DNA from: Gordionus sp. m RMFG-2023
Taxonomy: Eukaryota > Nematomorpha > Gordioida > Chordodea > Parachordodidae
DNA: 64,000 nucleotides
Direction: 5' to 3'
NCBI RefSeq assembly: GCF_954871325.1
Contig: NC_088776.1
Span: 7,447,985 to 7,511,984 of the forward strand
Notes under the pieces: generated by a model
Told to the model about the DNA's origin: nothing
Seen by the model: only the letters and a program-made list of their open reading frames with translations
Database searches by the model: none
In this document: piece after piece, positions 1-11,161 of the stretch
Position numbering within the stretch: position 1 is the first letter of the stretch
Layout of the letters: every line of letters starts with the position of its first letter
Made by a program: the position numbers and the translations under genes

Positions 1-576
1 TTTTCTGTCAATAATTGTTCAATACAACCTGATATGTTTGATGATTTTGCCCTAATGGATTTTGTTATTAAAATTAGTCATTAAAAGATCTTATGCTGAT
101 CTTTTCAACTATTTTATCAGTTTTCTTCATTTTTGGTTGTTGACTTGAATATGCTTAGATATTATGTGTTAGTTAGTTATGCCTAGCCTCACTAGGTTTT
201 TTTTTTAAATAAAGCAGTGGCAAAATTATCTGGAATAATTGTTTTACTGAAATAAACTTTCCCAACATTTAAAATATTAAATGATATGAGAATTTATTTC
301 ACACTCTTCCAATTTAATTTGGCTAAAATCATTCTCAACTCTTCTTCTATAATCTCCAGCATTACCGAGTATATTGTTCATAACATTGTCAAATATAGTG
401 TATCCAATATCTTTGTACGAGAATAATTTTTTTATATAGTGCAAAAAGTAGAAAAAGCTACTTTTAAAAGTGGTATTTAACATTATAAAATTTATATTAA
501 CCATAAAAGTTTTAGATTCTTATGTTTAGATATATATATTTTTTTTATTTTAGGCAAATTGGTAAACTTTTATTAC
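1..576. other. RBM28 intron side and unresolved AT-rich sequence
   Basis: The RBM28-like gene should continue leftwards from 576 (minus strand), because the last exon seen ends inside the first strand of a third RRM. No following exon was found here. A minus-strand open frame at 277-504 has a somewhat coding-like second half (a basic/acidic stretch around NAGDYRRRVENDFS) but no domain I recognise and no phase-compatible splice site. I do not call it a gene. Confidence 0.4.
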
Positions 577-1609
577 CTTATGAAAAGTGTCTTTTTTTCT
601 TCCAAATCCTTTTGATCCATATGTTTTTCAGTTTTATCATCATGAATTGAATCTTTGGTAGATTTACATTTTTCATCAATAGTCAGTGTATGTTTATCAT
701 GAGTTTTTTTAATTTTTAAATATGCTTTAATCTGTTGATTCTTATTTTCGTGCTTAGTTTTGAGACCATCTAACTTTTCTTCAAAAGAATTTAAAACTTT
801 AGTATACATAGTATTTTCATCATGTGCAGAATTTGCCTTTGTCTCGTTTAATGACTCAGCTTGATATTTTATTTTTGAAACTGACCAGTCAATTGCTATA
901 GGTCTACCTAAATATAATATGGTTTCGTAATATTTGTATTAACATGTAACCATTTATTTCAGACCCATTTAATATTTCAATGGCTTTTTTTGCCTCTTCT
1001 AATTTAGAGAATTGAATAAATGCAAATCCACGATGTTGGTTGTGAGTTCCATTTTTAGGAAATTGGATATCATTTAATTGACCACAAATTAAAAATTTAT
1101 CTTTAATATCCTTAATAGTAGTCTATTGTATTTAATAAATTAAAAAATAATTGTCATATAAATTTAACCTTAAATGAGAGATTTCTGACAATCAAGCGAA
1201 ATTTTTTGTATTTAGTTAAATTTTTAACATTTTTCTTGTCTAAAAATTAGTTTTATTTATATGCAATTAATAAATTTACTAGGGTCCTTGGACAAAAATT
1301 TTGGAAAAACATTATGGGTACCAATTTTTTTAATCTTTACTTGTGCATCAATCGCATCCTTACTAAAAATAATTTTATAAAATAATATTAACTCATATCT
1401 TAACTTAGTAGTAAATGTTATATATCCTGTACTATTTGATGAATTCACTATATAAAACTTTTATTTAAATTATTAAATATCTAACTACATTTCGGTTTCA
1501 AAATATAACATCTTTTAAGAGGTCCTATATTAGAAAAGTGAATTTCTAACTCAGTTTCACTAATAGTCGAAGGCAACTTTTCTAGAATTAACGTCTTTTG
1601 CTGATCCAT
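577..1609 (-). CDS. RBM28: RBM28/NOP4-like RRM protein, 5' part (partial gene)
   Basis: RBM28/Nop4 proteins are nucleolar RNA-binding proteins with several RRMs, needed for large ribosomal subunit assembly. Six exons are read on the minus strand: 1489-1609, 1405-1447, 1322-1362, 1169-1239, 951-1122 and 577-907. All introns are GT-AG and every junction is in phase. The start ATG at 1609 opens RRM1 (TLILEKLPSTISETELEIHF, then STGYITF). RRM2 follows (RLIVRNLSFK, then HRGFAFIQF, then GRPIAIDWSVSK). The RNP1 box and the PIAIDWSVSK tail are typical of the RBM28 second RRM. A lysine/aspartate-rich linker leads to KKTLFIR, which should begin RRM3. The gene then runs past a donor at 576 and is incomplete in this window. 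Introns are very short (42, 41, 82, 46 and 43 nt). The family assignment rests on RRM order and linker style. A different multi-RRM protein is possible but less likely. Confidence 0.85.
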
Positions 1610-1835
1610 GATATTATTTTTTAAATAAACTACAGAAATTCATAAAATACAAAGATCGTCTTATGTTCGATTGGTAATATAATATTTGACAGGCAACGTG
1701 AGATATGATGTCAAGTGATCTCAGTAGATAGGTATAATATAATTAAGTAAAAGAAAATAATTATATTGACTGCTATATTTGATTAAACATCTTACTATTA
1801 TATTTTTTATAATTTTAATTATCGAATCTTGTCAG

Positions 1836-1983
1836 TGTTATAAATGAGATTTATATTATATATTATCAATGTTATAAATGTCATATATATATATTATCAA
1901 TGATATAAATGTCATAGATACAAATCAATCATATTAATATATTTCATGAAGTGATTGCCAGTCAAATAAACATAATTAGTATA
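1836..1983 (+). repeat. 5' LTR (148 bp)
   Basis: Direct repeat of 6024-6171, starting TGTTATAA and ending TTAGTATA. It differs from the other LTR at about two positions. The TG start is canonical; the end is not the usual CA. The preceding GTCAG is the left half of the target-site duplication. The LTR is very short for a gypsy element. Confidence 0.93.
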
Positions 1984-2008
1984 TTGGCGACGTTGTCGAT
2001 GATTTATT

Positions 2009-2950
2009 ATGAATAAAGAAGACAAAAATAAAGTAATTATGAATAAAGAAGAAAAAAATGATAACATTATGATCAAATTCGATAATTTCGATAATCAAAA
2101 CAACTTTGTTGATTACATTGAATATATTGATGATATGTTGGAAATAAGAGGTATATTAATAAATAATGAAACCAAAAAAAAAATATTATTTGCGTATATG
2201 GGTATTAGTAATTTAGCTGAGATGAGGTCCTTTGTTTATCCAAAAATATTGAAAGATCTTAATTATGAAGAGATTATTGAAGTTGGTAAGAAAGTTTTTA
2301 AGCCTATTTCAACATTATTTAGCTCGAGAATTAAATTTATTCGGATAGAAAGAGGGGTTGGTGAATCAGTTGCGGAGTTTGCATCTCGACTTAAAAAATT
2401 GGCTCAAGAATGTAAATTTGAATCTGACCTAGATGGGAGATTGAGGGATCAGATGGTGGCTGGAATCAAAATGAGTGCATTGGAGAAAGATATTCGCACT
2501 AGATTTCCAGATGGAATAAATGACTTAGGAGAAATGGCGAGTTTTCAACAGGTTATAAATATGGCTTTGGCAATGGAAAGGGCTGAGGATGAAGTGACAA
2601 ATATGATGGTAAAAAAAGTCAATAAACCTAAGGAGCAGATAGAGAATAATCAAGAAAATTTTTCAAATCAAAAGTACTCATATAATAATAATAACAAAGA
2701 AAAGGGTAATTTTAGTTATTACAATAATAATAATTTTAAGTTTAGAGATAACAATAAATTTAACAATAATGATATGTATAAGTTTAATAAATGCTCAAAA
2801 TGTGGAAGAACTCATCCCCCTTTTCAATGTTTTGCATCAAGGGTGAAATGTTATAATTGCCAAAAGGTAGGGCATTATGCTAAATATTGTAAGGGACAGA
2901 AGTTACATGCTATGCATATAGATGACAATGATTCATCAGATTCAATTTGA
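2009..2950 (+). mobile_element. gag part of the gypsy fossil
   Basis: The structural (capsid/nucleocapsid) part of the retrotransposon. The middle contains a retrotransposon-gag-like helical region (VAEFASRLKKLAQECKF). An Asn/Lys-rich linker follows, then two zinc-binding motifs: CSKCGRTHPPFQC and the classical CX2CX4HX4C knuckle CYNCQKVGHYAKYC. It sits directly downstream of the primer-binding site. Confidence 0.85.
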
Positions 2951-5900
2951 TACGGGGGCACAGGTATCGGTGATTGGGAAACAATATTGGGATGAAATTG
3001 GCTGACCCAAACTTGGACCAACCAAACCTTTATCAGTATATGGTAACCAACCGCTAGATGTGCTGGGTGAAACTATGGTGAGGGTTCGTCTTGGAAAGAT
3101 AAGCAGATCACTACCGATTGTGGTGACCGGTTCAAATGACATTCCATTATTTGGACTACCATGGATACTGGCATTTAATATGTTTATTCCACGACAAGTG
3201 ACTATACGTAGTATCACAAATAAAGAGGTTATGACAACCAATAAACAAATTGCTGGCATGACAACAGAATTTATTAGTGTTTTTGATGACAAGCCTGGAC
3301 GGGTGATTGATATAGAAGTTAGCATACATTTGAGTGAGGCAGCAAGGCCGAAATCATGGCCAGCTCGTAGAGTACCTTTTCCATTACGAAAACCAATTGA
3401 AATGGAACTCGATAGATTGGTTAAATCAGGAATATTGAAGGCGATTGATCCAACACAAAAACGATTGACATGGGCCACTCCAACGGTAAACATACGAAAA
3501 ACAAATGGAGAAATCAGGATTTGTGCGGATTTTAAGGTGACATTAAACCCATATATTTTGTACGATTATCATATTATACCAACGGTGGATGATCTTTTAA
3601 CCAAATTAAAAGATGGATTGAAATTTACGGTAATAGATTTGAAAGATGCATATTTACAATTACCAATAAAAGAAAGTTCAAAAGAATACTTAACCATATC
3701 GACCCACATTGGTTATTTCCAATATCAATGTATGCCTTTCGGTCTTTCTAGTGCGCCGACCATATTTCAAAGATATATGGACAATTTATTACAAGACTGC
3801 CAAATGACTGGAGTATATCTTGACGATATTATCATAACGGGGAAAAATGATTTAGAACATTTGAATAACGTAAAAACATAAAAAAAGTACTAATGAAACT
3901 AAAACAGGTGGGTATGAAGGCAAAATGGGCCAAAATACGTTTTTTAAATGAGTCAGTTTCTTTTTTGGGTTTCATAATAGACAAATATGGAATACATCCA
4001 GCGAAAGAAAAAATAGATGCTATTCGAAGGATACCAACTCCTAATAATATACACCAATTACGATCTTATTTAGGACTTGTGAATTATCACGAGAGATTTT
4101 TGCCACATCTACATGGAATTGCTGCTCCTCTGCATAAATTAACAAGCATTAAATCTTGCTGGGGTTGGTCGGACAAGGAAAAGAGGTATTTGATAAAATA
4201 AAACAGCTTTTGTCAACAAATAAAACGCTAATTCCATATTCGCCAAACTTGCCAATTATATTGGAATGTGACGCTTCCAACACTGGTTTTGGAGCTGTGT
4301 TATGTCATTTAGTGAAAAAAGATATTAGCAGACCAATCGCATTTGCCTCGAGAACACTTCTAGAGTCAGAGAAAAATTATGCACCAATAGAAAAAGAGGC
4401 ACGAGCACTTTTGTTTGGTATGGAAAAATTTCATACATTCATTTTTGGTCGAAAATTTTTATTACGAACAGATCACAAACCTTTGGAAAAATTATTTGGT
4501 GATAAACGGGAACTACCAAAAATATCCAATAGTCGATTAACGCGCTGGGCTTGGAAAATGTCCGCATATGATTTTGATATTGAATATGTTCCTGGAAAAG
4601 ATAATAAAGTAGCTGATACATTATCTAGACTGCCAATAGATGGCATAAAATAAAATAATGATCAAAACGCGTTAAAAATTAGAGCTATAAATTTGCACGA
4701 TATAAATATTAGTCAAGTTGAACTCCAAAAGGGAACAAGGAATGATAGCTTGTTTAAAAAAGTAGTTAAAAATATTGAGCATGGATGGGTGGATTTCGAT
4801 GCGAAAAAAAATACAGAGTTAGTTTGTTTTTATAATCGTAGAGAGGAATTGTCAGTAGATCATGATGTTATTGAATGGAATGGGAGGTTGGTAATTCCAA
4901 CCATTTTGAGGAAATCAATTTTAACGATTATACACAGAGGGCATCCAGGAATAAATGCTATGAAATCAATTTTTAGAATGTATTGCTGGTGGCCGAATTG
5001 CGATAAAGATATTGAACAATATGTTCGTCAATGTATGCCTTGTCAAAGTAATCGGTCGAATATTATGGAGGTTCCTTTATATTCGTGGAACATATCTAAT
5101 ATACCATGGGAACGAATTCATTTGGATTTCGCGGGGCCTATTGATTCGTATTCATGGTTAGTTGGAGTTGATGCACATACTAAATGGGCGCTGAGGTTGA
5201 GTTAATGAGAGAGACCACGTCCACGACAATGATCAGGGTTTTAAGGAAATGGTTCGCACGGTTTGGAACACCTAGAAAAATCGTATCAGATAATGGACCT
5301 CAATTTATTTCTGGAGAATTTCGAAAATTTTGTTTCGAGAAAAATATTAAATTGATACATATAACACCGTACCATCCAAAAACGAACGGTTTAGCGGAAA
5401 GAACGATACGAACCCTCAAGAGTCGATATTTTGCAACTAGGAAAGACATCAGGGAGCCCGAGGAAGCCATGGGAGAAGTTTTGCTAGCATATAGAATGGG
5501 TGAGCATCAATCAACTGGACGTTCACCGGCTAAGTTATTATTGGGGCGAAATTTAAAAACGGGATTGAATTGGTTACGTCCTAATGTTAGTTATGAAATG
5601 GAACGATCGAATATAAGACAAAAAGTAGCGCATGATGAACATAGTCATATGAGAGAATTTGAGATTGCACAACCGGTATGGGTGCATAATGAAATAAATT
5701 CAGGTTGGAGAGAAGGAATTATAAAATCCAGAACTGGCAGATATTCTTATTTGGTAGAAAGCAAGGATAGAATGGTACGAAAGCATGCGGATCAACTTCG
5801 AAAAAGGGAGGTAGCTAAAGAAATGGAGAAGTCTGGGCCAGGGAAAGATAATGGAGAAAATATGGAGTCAGAGAGAGAAGAGGAAAATATAAAAAATAAA

Positions 5901-6035
5901 GAGTCGGATATAGTTGAGATTTTAGAAAATGTGGAAGATAACGGAAAACTAGAAACGCGGAAATCACAAAGAGCCAGGAAACCTACAAAATTGAGGAATT
6001 GTAAGATCATATGTGTGGGGATATGTTATAAGTGA
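2940..6035 (+). mobile_element. pol part of the gypsy fossil (PR-RT-RH-IN), broken
   Basis: Polyprotein region of the element. Approximate parts: a protease-like region just after gag, reverse transcriptase around 3300-4150, RNase H around 4200-4650 and integrase from about 4700 to 5700, followed by a basic and acidic tail. All these domains are recognisable by family motifs. The reading is interrupted in about four or five places, so this copy cannot encode a working polyprotein. Confidence 0.88.
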
Positions 6036-6171
6036 GATTTATATTATATATTATCAATGTTATAAATGTCATATATATATATTATCAATGATATAAATGT
6101 CATAGATACAAATCAATCATATTAATATATTTCATGAAGTGATTGCCAGTCAAATAAACTTAATTAGTATA
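6024..6171 (+). repeat. 3' LTR (148 bp)
   Basis: Near-identical copy of the 5' LTR, followed by GTCAG at 6172-6176, which matches the five bases before the 5' LTR. A short G-rich tract just upstream (6016-6020) is the likely polypurine primer. Confidence 0.93.
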
Positions 6172-7104
6172 GTCAGTTACTTGATTATCGCAAACCCTTG
6201 ATTCCACATCTCTATTTTTATTAACCATATATGAAAATGTAAAAGTCGAAGGCGTTAATTACATTTTTCTGGCGGATATGGGGGGGGGGGGGCTTGTAAA
6301 AAATTTATGTCAGAGGCTAGTTTAATTCATTATATAAATTTGTTTAGCAACATTTATCTAACAAAATTCTAATCCAATATCAAATTTATTTCATCAAAAA
6401 TAATAATATGATTAAAAATGATATTAATAAAACATAGATTTGTTGATTGCTGATTTTTGGTTCAATAAAACGAGTTACTTCTCTAATAATTTATAGAAGG
6501 CAGATGATTATATAACAAATTTAATATATTTTATTTGTTTTAAATTCTTTATTATAAAAACATTTTAAAAATTTTAATTCTAAATCCTACTAAAATTCGT
6601 AGGATATATATTTATATTTTATTTTATAATTATTTACATATACTAAAATAAGAAAAGAACAATTTATTCTAAGGTTTTTACATATATTTTTTACAAAAGT
6701 AAATTATATTATTTTAAAATAAGCGTAAGTTAAAATGACCTTAATATAAAAAAAGTTTTTATCACTCTCGTTCATAGTTAGCGGGAATTCATAGCATATA
6801 ATGCAAAATACGCTATTTTGTATACTCCACCGTAAATTTGTCATAATTATGAATCGATTCTTAGTAATTCATAGTTAGCACAAATTCACGGCATAGAATG
6901 CAAAATATGTTGTATGTGTATTTTTATATACTTCGCCTGAAATTCTCTCTAACTGTGAATACTAATTTTATTGATAATGCAGGTCAGACTCAGACATACA
7001 TTGCTTTGTTATCTAAATTTTTATAAAAAGTGGGACATGTAAAATTGTTAATCTTGGAGTCACCTATGATCAGAGCCTTAAAAATATTATAATATTCAGG
7101 GGTT
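6172..7104. other. AT-rich intergenic stretch
   Basis: No gene seen. It contains a run of about 13 G at 6280-6292. At about 6775-6975 there is an imperfect internal repeat with two passages of CATAGTTAGC and GCATAGAATGCAAAATA-like sequence. Confidence 0.4.
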
Positions 7105-7584
7105 GTCTATTAAATTTTTAAATAAAATAGGGCAAAATATATCGCTGTAACAAATTATTTAATACTTTTATTAAAGATCTATTATAACAATACAATGATA
7201 TTGCTAAGCATCGGCCAAATTTATATTTTGCATACAATCATAGTTATTATTTTCAAATAAAACTTATTTTCTTTATGATTTTATGCTATCTTTTAAATGT
7301 AATTTAAAAGAATTATACATTTTATCAGCAAACCTATTTTCATGACAATATACTATAATTATGTAATTCGTGTTCTAAATAATAACTCTCTTAAAATTCC
7401 TTTTTTTATAGTTGTTACTAAAGTATTTATAATTATAAAGTATTAGAAGGGTGTTACAATTAAAAATGTGTAATTTATAAGTAAGAAATATCGCTGCATA
7501 AGACGGTGGAAATTTTTAGGGGGTCAATAAGGTTTTTAAGTAGTGGGGCTCACTTCCAGTAAATATCCTGTTATTTAGACGCTG
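7105..7584. mobile_element. hAT-type MITE, 5'-truncated older copy
   Basis: Diverged copy of the intact MITE at 37161-37609. Shared blocks, in the same order, include the start (aaataGGGCAAAATATATCGCTGTAA), a block around AATACTTTTATTA, and the terminal region ending TCCTGTTATTTAGACGCTG. The right terminus is preserved. The matching left terminus and the 8-bp duplication are not visible, so the copy is truncated or badly decayed on the left. Confidence 0.65.
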
Positions 7585-7904
7585 TATGGAGTGGATACAT
7601 GAAATCCAGCCCCTAGTCTCGGGTGTGGCTACAGAGGGCTTAGCTAGCATATAAAATTTTGGCCCATAAATATTGCTTTCAAATTTGTTCATAATAGCAT
7701 ATGGAAGTAAAATAACTCGAAACAAAATATAAGATCCTAAGTACACTACCCTCCCCCCTCACTCCCCACAATTTCTGCCCGGCTACTGGCTTGAGCAGGT
7801 TAGTGGTTTAAATTTTGGTTTTACTAGTTTATTTTTTGAACAACTTCTTGACAAGGATTTTTATGTTTTTCTGCATAGGCAACAATGAAATTAGATTTTG
7901 CCAA

Positions 7905-8010
7905 ATGCATTCCCCTTCAAACCTCGTATATAAATGATGGAATATTTTGCGGCCTTCCAAACCAAGTTATAAAGGCACAATAAGCCATAAGAACCCATGA
8001 AACTCTAAAA
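7905..8010 (+). mobile_element. LINE reverse-transcriptase scrap
   Basis: A short plus-strand reading, TSYINDGIFCGLPNQVIKAQ, matches the YIDDGIFCGPNEVAKAL catalytic-box region of the larger LINE fragment at 58.4-60.1 kb. The catalytic Y-x-D-D core reads Y-I-N-D here and a stop follows. It is a dead fragment of the same non-LTR retrotransposon family. Confidence 0.6.
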
Positions 8011-8105
8011 ATATCGATTATCCCTTATTTGTAGATGGGCTAAGATTTACTATTGGACTACGGCTTAACTATAAGACTGCTTTACTTATTCGCAACAAAC
8101 ACCGT

Positions 8106-8244
8106 AACAAAAGCAAGGTTACAAGCTAAAATAATCTTAAGTTTTTATCAACATATTAAATAAGGTTATATTCAAATAATACCAATTAAAGTTATATAAA
8201 ATGTCAATACAAATTTAAATAAAATCAATTCTATTATTTAACAT
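8106..8244 (+). repeat. Direct repeat A, left of the minisatellite
   Basis: About 140 bp beginning near AAAAGCAAGGTTACAAGC and ending near TTATTTAACAT. It is closely similar to 9425-9566 in the same orientation. The two copies frame the minisatellite. Confidence 0.85.
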
Positions 8245-8411
8245 TCTCACTATGGGATGTGAGAGGTCTAAATGGTTTATCGTTTTGGTTGTTCATATTG
8301 TTGCATAAGTCAATGTAATCGTTGCTCGTCATATAAGATTGGTGGGTATAGAATATTTTGTAAATCATCATTGGTTTCACTATATAGGATTCATAGCCTA
8401 TTGTCCAACTT

Positions 8412-9079
8412 TAATATTGGTTCTTGGTCATCCCATTGAGTTACATATTGGTTATTGGTCATTACATTGAGTTACATATTGGTTATTGGTCCACATAGTT
8501 ACATATTGGTTATTGGTCATCACATAGTTACATATTAGTTATTGGTCATCACATTTAGTTACATATTGGTTATTGGTCAACACATAGTTACATATTGGTT
8601 ATTGGTCATCACATTAAATTACATATTGGTTATTGGTCATCACATAGACATATTGGTTATTGGTCATCACATTAAATTACATATTGGTTATTGGTCATCA
8701 CATAGTTACATATTGGATATTGGTCATCACATTATGTTACATATTGGTTATTGGTCATCACATAGACATATTGGTTATTGGTCATCACATTAAGTTACAT
8801 ATTGGTTATTGGTCATCACATAGTTACATATTGGATATTGGTCATACATTATGTTACATATTTTGGTTATTAGTCATCACATAGTTACATATTGGTTATT
8901 GGTCATCACAAAGTTACATATTGGTTATTGGTCATCACATAGTTACATCTTGGTTATTGGTCATCACATAGTTACATATTGGTCATACATAGTTACATAT
9001 TGGTTATTGGTCATCATATTAAGTTACATATTAATTATTGGTCATCATATTAAGTTACATATTAGTTATTGGTCATCAA
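8412..9079 (+). repeat. Minisatellite, about 29-bp unit, more than 20 copies
   Basis: Tandem array of units reading roughly GTTACATATTGG then TTATTGGTCATCACATA. Some units are shortened or carry small insertions, giving unit lengths of about 22-31 bp. The array is long enough to create spurious open frames in all forward frames. No coding signal remains once the repeat is accounted for. Confidence 0.95.
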
Positions 9080-9424
9080 ATTGAGGAATTATTTTTAAAA
9101 TCATATCAACATTATCTACTTGACCATATGTTTTATTAATTTATCTCTAATTTAAATTTAAGAATTTTGTCTTCCCAGGTAAAGAAGACCTGATGATTTT
9201 TTTTTCTCCAAACAAGGTTTTCCGTTCCTCATCCGGGGAACCGTGTTAATATGGTGCAAAAAGTTAACGAGAGAGAAGTAAGAAATTGCGTTTATTATAT
9301 TTATACATTATCTAAAAAAAACTTCTTAAATCTATTATCAAAAATAAGGTATATATATTTTTCATATTAAATACAAATTTGATTAAACAAAAATTAAAAT
9401 CAAAATATATTACAAAAATATTTT

Positions 9425-9566
9425 AAACAAAAGCAAGGTTACAAGCTAAAATAATAGTATTTCATCAACATATTAAATAAGGTTATTTTCAAATAATACC
9501 AAAATAAAGTTATATAAAATGGCAATACAAATTTAAATATAAAAAATCAATTCCATTATTTAACAT
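9425..9566 (+). repeat. Direct repeat A, right of the minisatellite
   Basis: Second copy of the 140-bp repeat at 8106-8244, same orientation, with a few substitutions and small indels. Both copies start after AACAAAAGCAAGG and end at TTTAACAT. Confidence 0.85.
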
Positions 9567-11161
9567 ACATATTTCTGTTAATCTAGACTACAGTTTTTGA
9601 AATAGAATGCCTTATTTTCATAGGCCTAAGGAGGGGGGAGGGAACTAATAGTTGTAGTATTTTACCTTAAATTTATTGATAGTCTTTTATTCGATTTTTA
9701 TAAAATATTTTAGTTTTTTTAAAATATATAAATTCCTTTTTTCTTAAAATTTTGAATTATAGTCGTTATTTTAAAAAGTTATTAACTTTTACTAATTTAT
9801 CTTTCAAATTCTTATTTGTTGTGTTATCATATTGAGAGCAAAGAGGAGTCTGATCTATGAGAGTAAATTTTTTATTAGATTAAAGCTTTTTTATAAAAGG
9901 CAAATTTCACAAGGGACCCCCCCCCCCCGCCTTCGCCTATATCTACATTAGTTTGTTTTAGTTTTTATAAGCGCTCATTTGAAATAAAGTAATTAATAGC
10001 CATCAAAAAGATACCTTTCTTATCGGATACAAAATGCAACAGGTGCATTCTATAAATATATAAAACTATGGAAAACGAGGGAAATTTCGGTAATCACCAG
10101 ATTACGCATCTTCAACTCGACCATAAATCCCTGTTACTCTATGTAGGGGACACATTGGAAATAAATAAAACATAAAACAGGCGACTCCAATCATTTATTA
10201 ATAGCTGTATCCGAATCATCAACGTATCTTTTACCCAAGAATTATCTTAAATTTTTCTATGGAAATCATCCAATCATATGACAATTATATAACATTTAAA
10301 AACACAGTATCCAATTTCTAGCCCACATCATCAGGAAGTTCCAATCTGGTACATGATGATATTATATGGCTTTACACATACAAAAGAAGACAATATACAA
10401 AGTACAAATCACTTAGGTACAACAAAACTCTTAAGGATATGATAGAATTAAATATCAACATTAAATAATTAATCAAACTGAACAACTGCAAAAGATACAT
10501 AAAAAATCTATTTCGAATAAAAGAATCCCTTAATTGATGCCCTATAATCCAACAATTCATATAATTAAATACCAGGTTCAAGCTACAATATCTATATCTA
10601 ACTGTCAAAATGATTCGGAAAACGATGTTATTAACAATGATAACCTTTACATATAGATCAGAATGTGTTCAAACCTCAAAGCCTTACTAATAGAATATTT
10701 AAACTTAAAATCAGCCCTTAACCCTTGCTTTTTAAATATATGAACCTTCTAGGGTATAAGCTTTTGCCTTTTTCATCATTTTTTTTATCTCTGCCTATAG
10801 ACGTTTAAACCGGTTTCGGGCTAGGCTAAACTAAAATTTCTAAAAATTGGGATTCTATTTTTTGTATATCCTCGTTTTAAAATATTACTGGATATTAAGG
10901 ACGGATAATATTTATAGTTCAATTGATTATTTAAGAATCGCTTCCCAAAGTCCTTCGATCTGGAAAGTTCATTAAAGATAGATATGAAACATTTTTAGCC
11001 ATTCATTCAGTTCAAAAGATAAATCTTCTTCCTCATATACAGTGCTTTAGTTGTTTTTTTACGGTTTTGCGGGAGAGAAAATGAACTCCATTGGGAGAAA
11101 TAAGGTATAATATGTTTTTAATGCAAGAATACGACACGTTTCATATAAAGACCGAAGATGA
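9567..11161. other. Intergenic stretch without recognised genes
   Basis: Mostly low-complexity AT. A run of 12 C lies at 9917-9928, followed by CGCCTTCGCCTATAT. Short open frames here have no recognisable domain. The 5' exons of the phosphatase-like locus that follows (including an RHG motif) would be expected here but were not found. Confidence 0.35.

Larger units (their letters stand above)
1836..6171 (+). mobile_element. Ty3/gypsy LTR retrotransposon fossil (Mag/K02A2.6-like)
   Basis: A full-length LTR element of about 4.3 kb with 148-bp direct LTRs, flanked by the 5-bp duplication GTCAG at 1831-1835 and 6172-6176. Immediately inside the 5' LTR, TTGGCGACG resembles a primer-binding site complementary to a tRNA-Ser-type 3' end. 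A G-rich tract lies just before the 3' LTR. Parts in order: gag with two zinc-binding motifs, protease region, reverse transcriptase, RNase H, integrase with an HHCC-type zinc region and a DDE core. The domain order (RT-RH-IN) makes it Ty3/gypsy. The zinc-knuckle style resembles Mag/K02A2.6 elements. The pol part is broken, in about four or five places. The LTRs are almost identical, so the insertion looks young. Confidence 0.93.

Noticed and set aside
277-504. Minus-strand open frame as the next RBM28 exon
   Set aside because: It does not continue the expected third RRM, and no acceptor gives the required phase.
8412-9079. CRISPR-like array
   Set aside because: Units are contiguous without unique spacers and the genome is eukaryotic; it is a minisatellite.
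8542-9084. Overlapping open frames of 74-83 codons in the 8.5-9.1 kb region
   Set aside because: They are produced by the 29-bp minisatellite (HIGYWSSH-type repeats in every forward frame) and have no start context or domain.
10372-10608. Minus-strand 78-codon open frame
   Set aside because: Leu/Tyr-rich AT-driven reading with no domain or neighbours.
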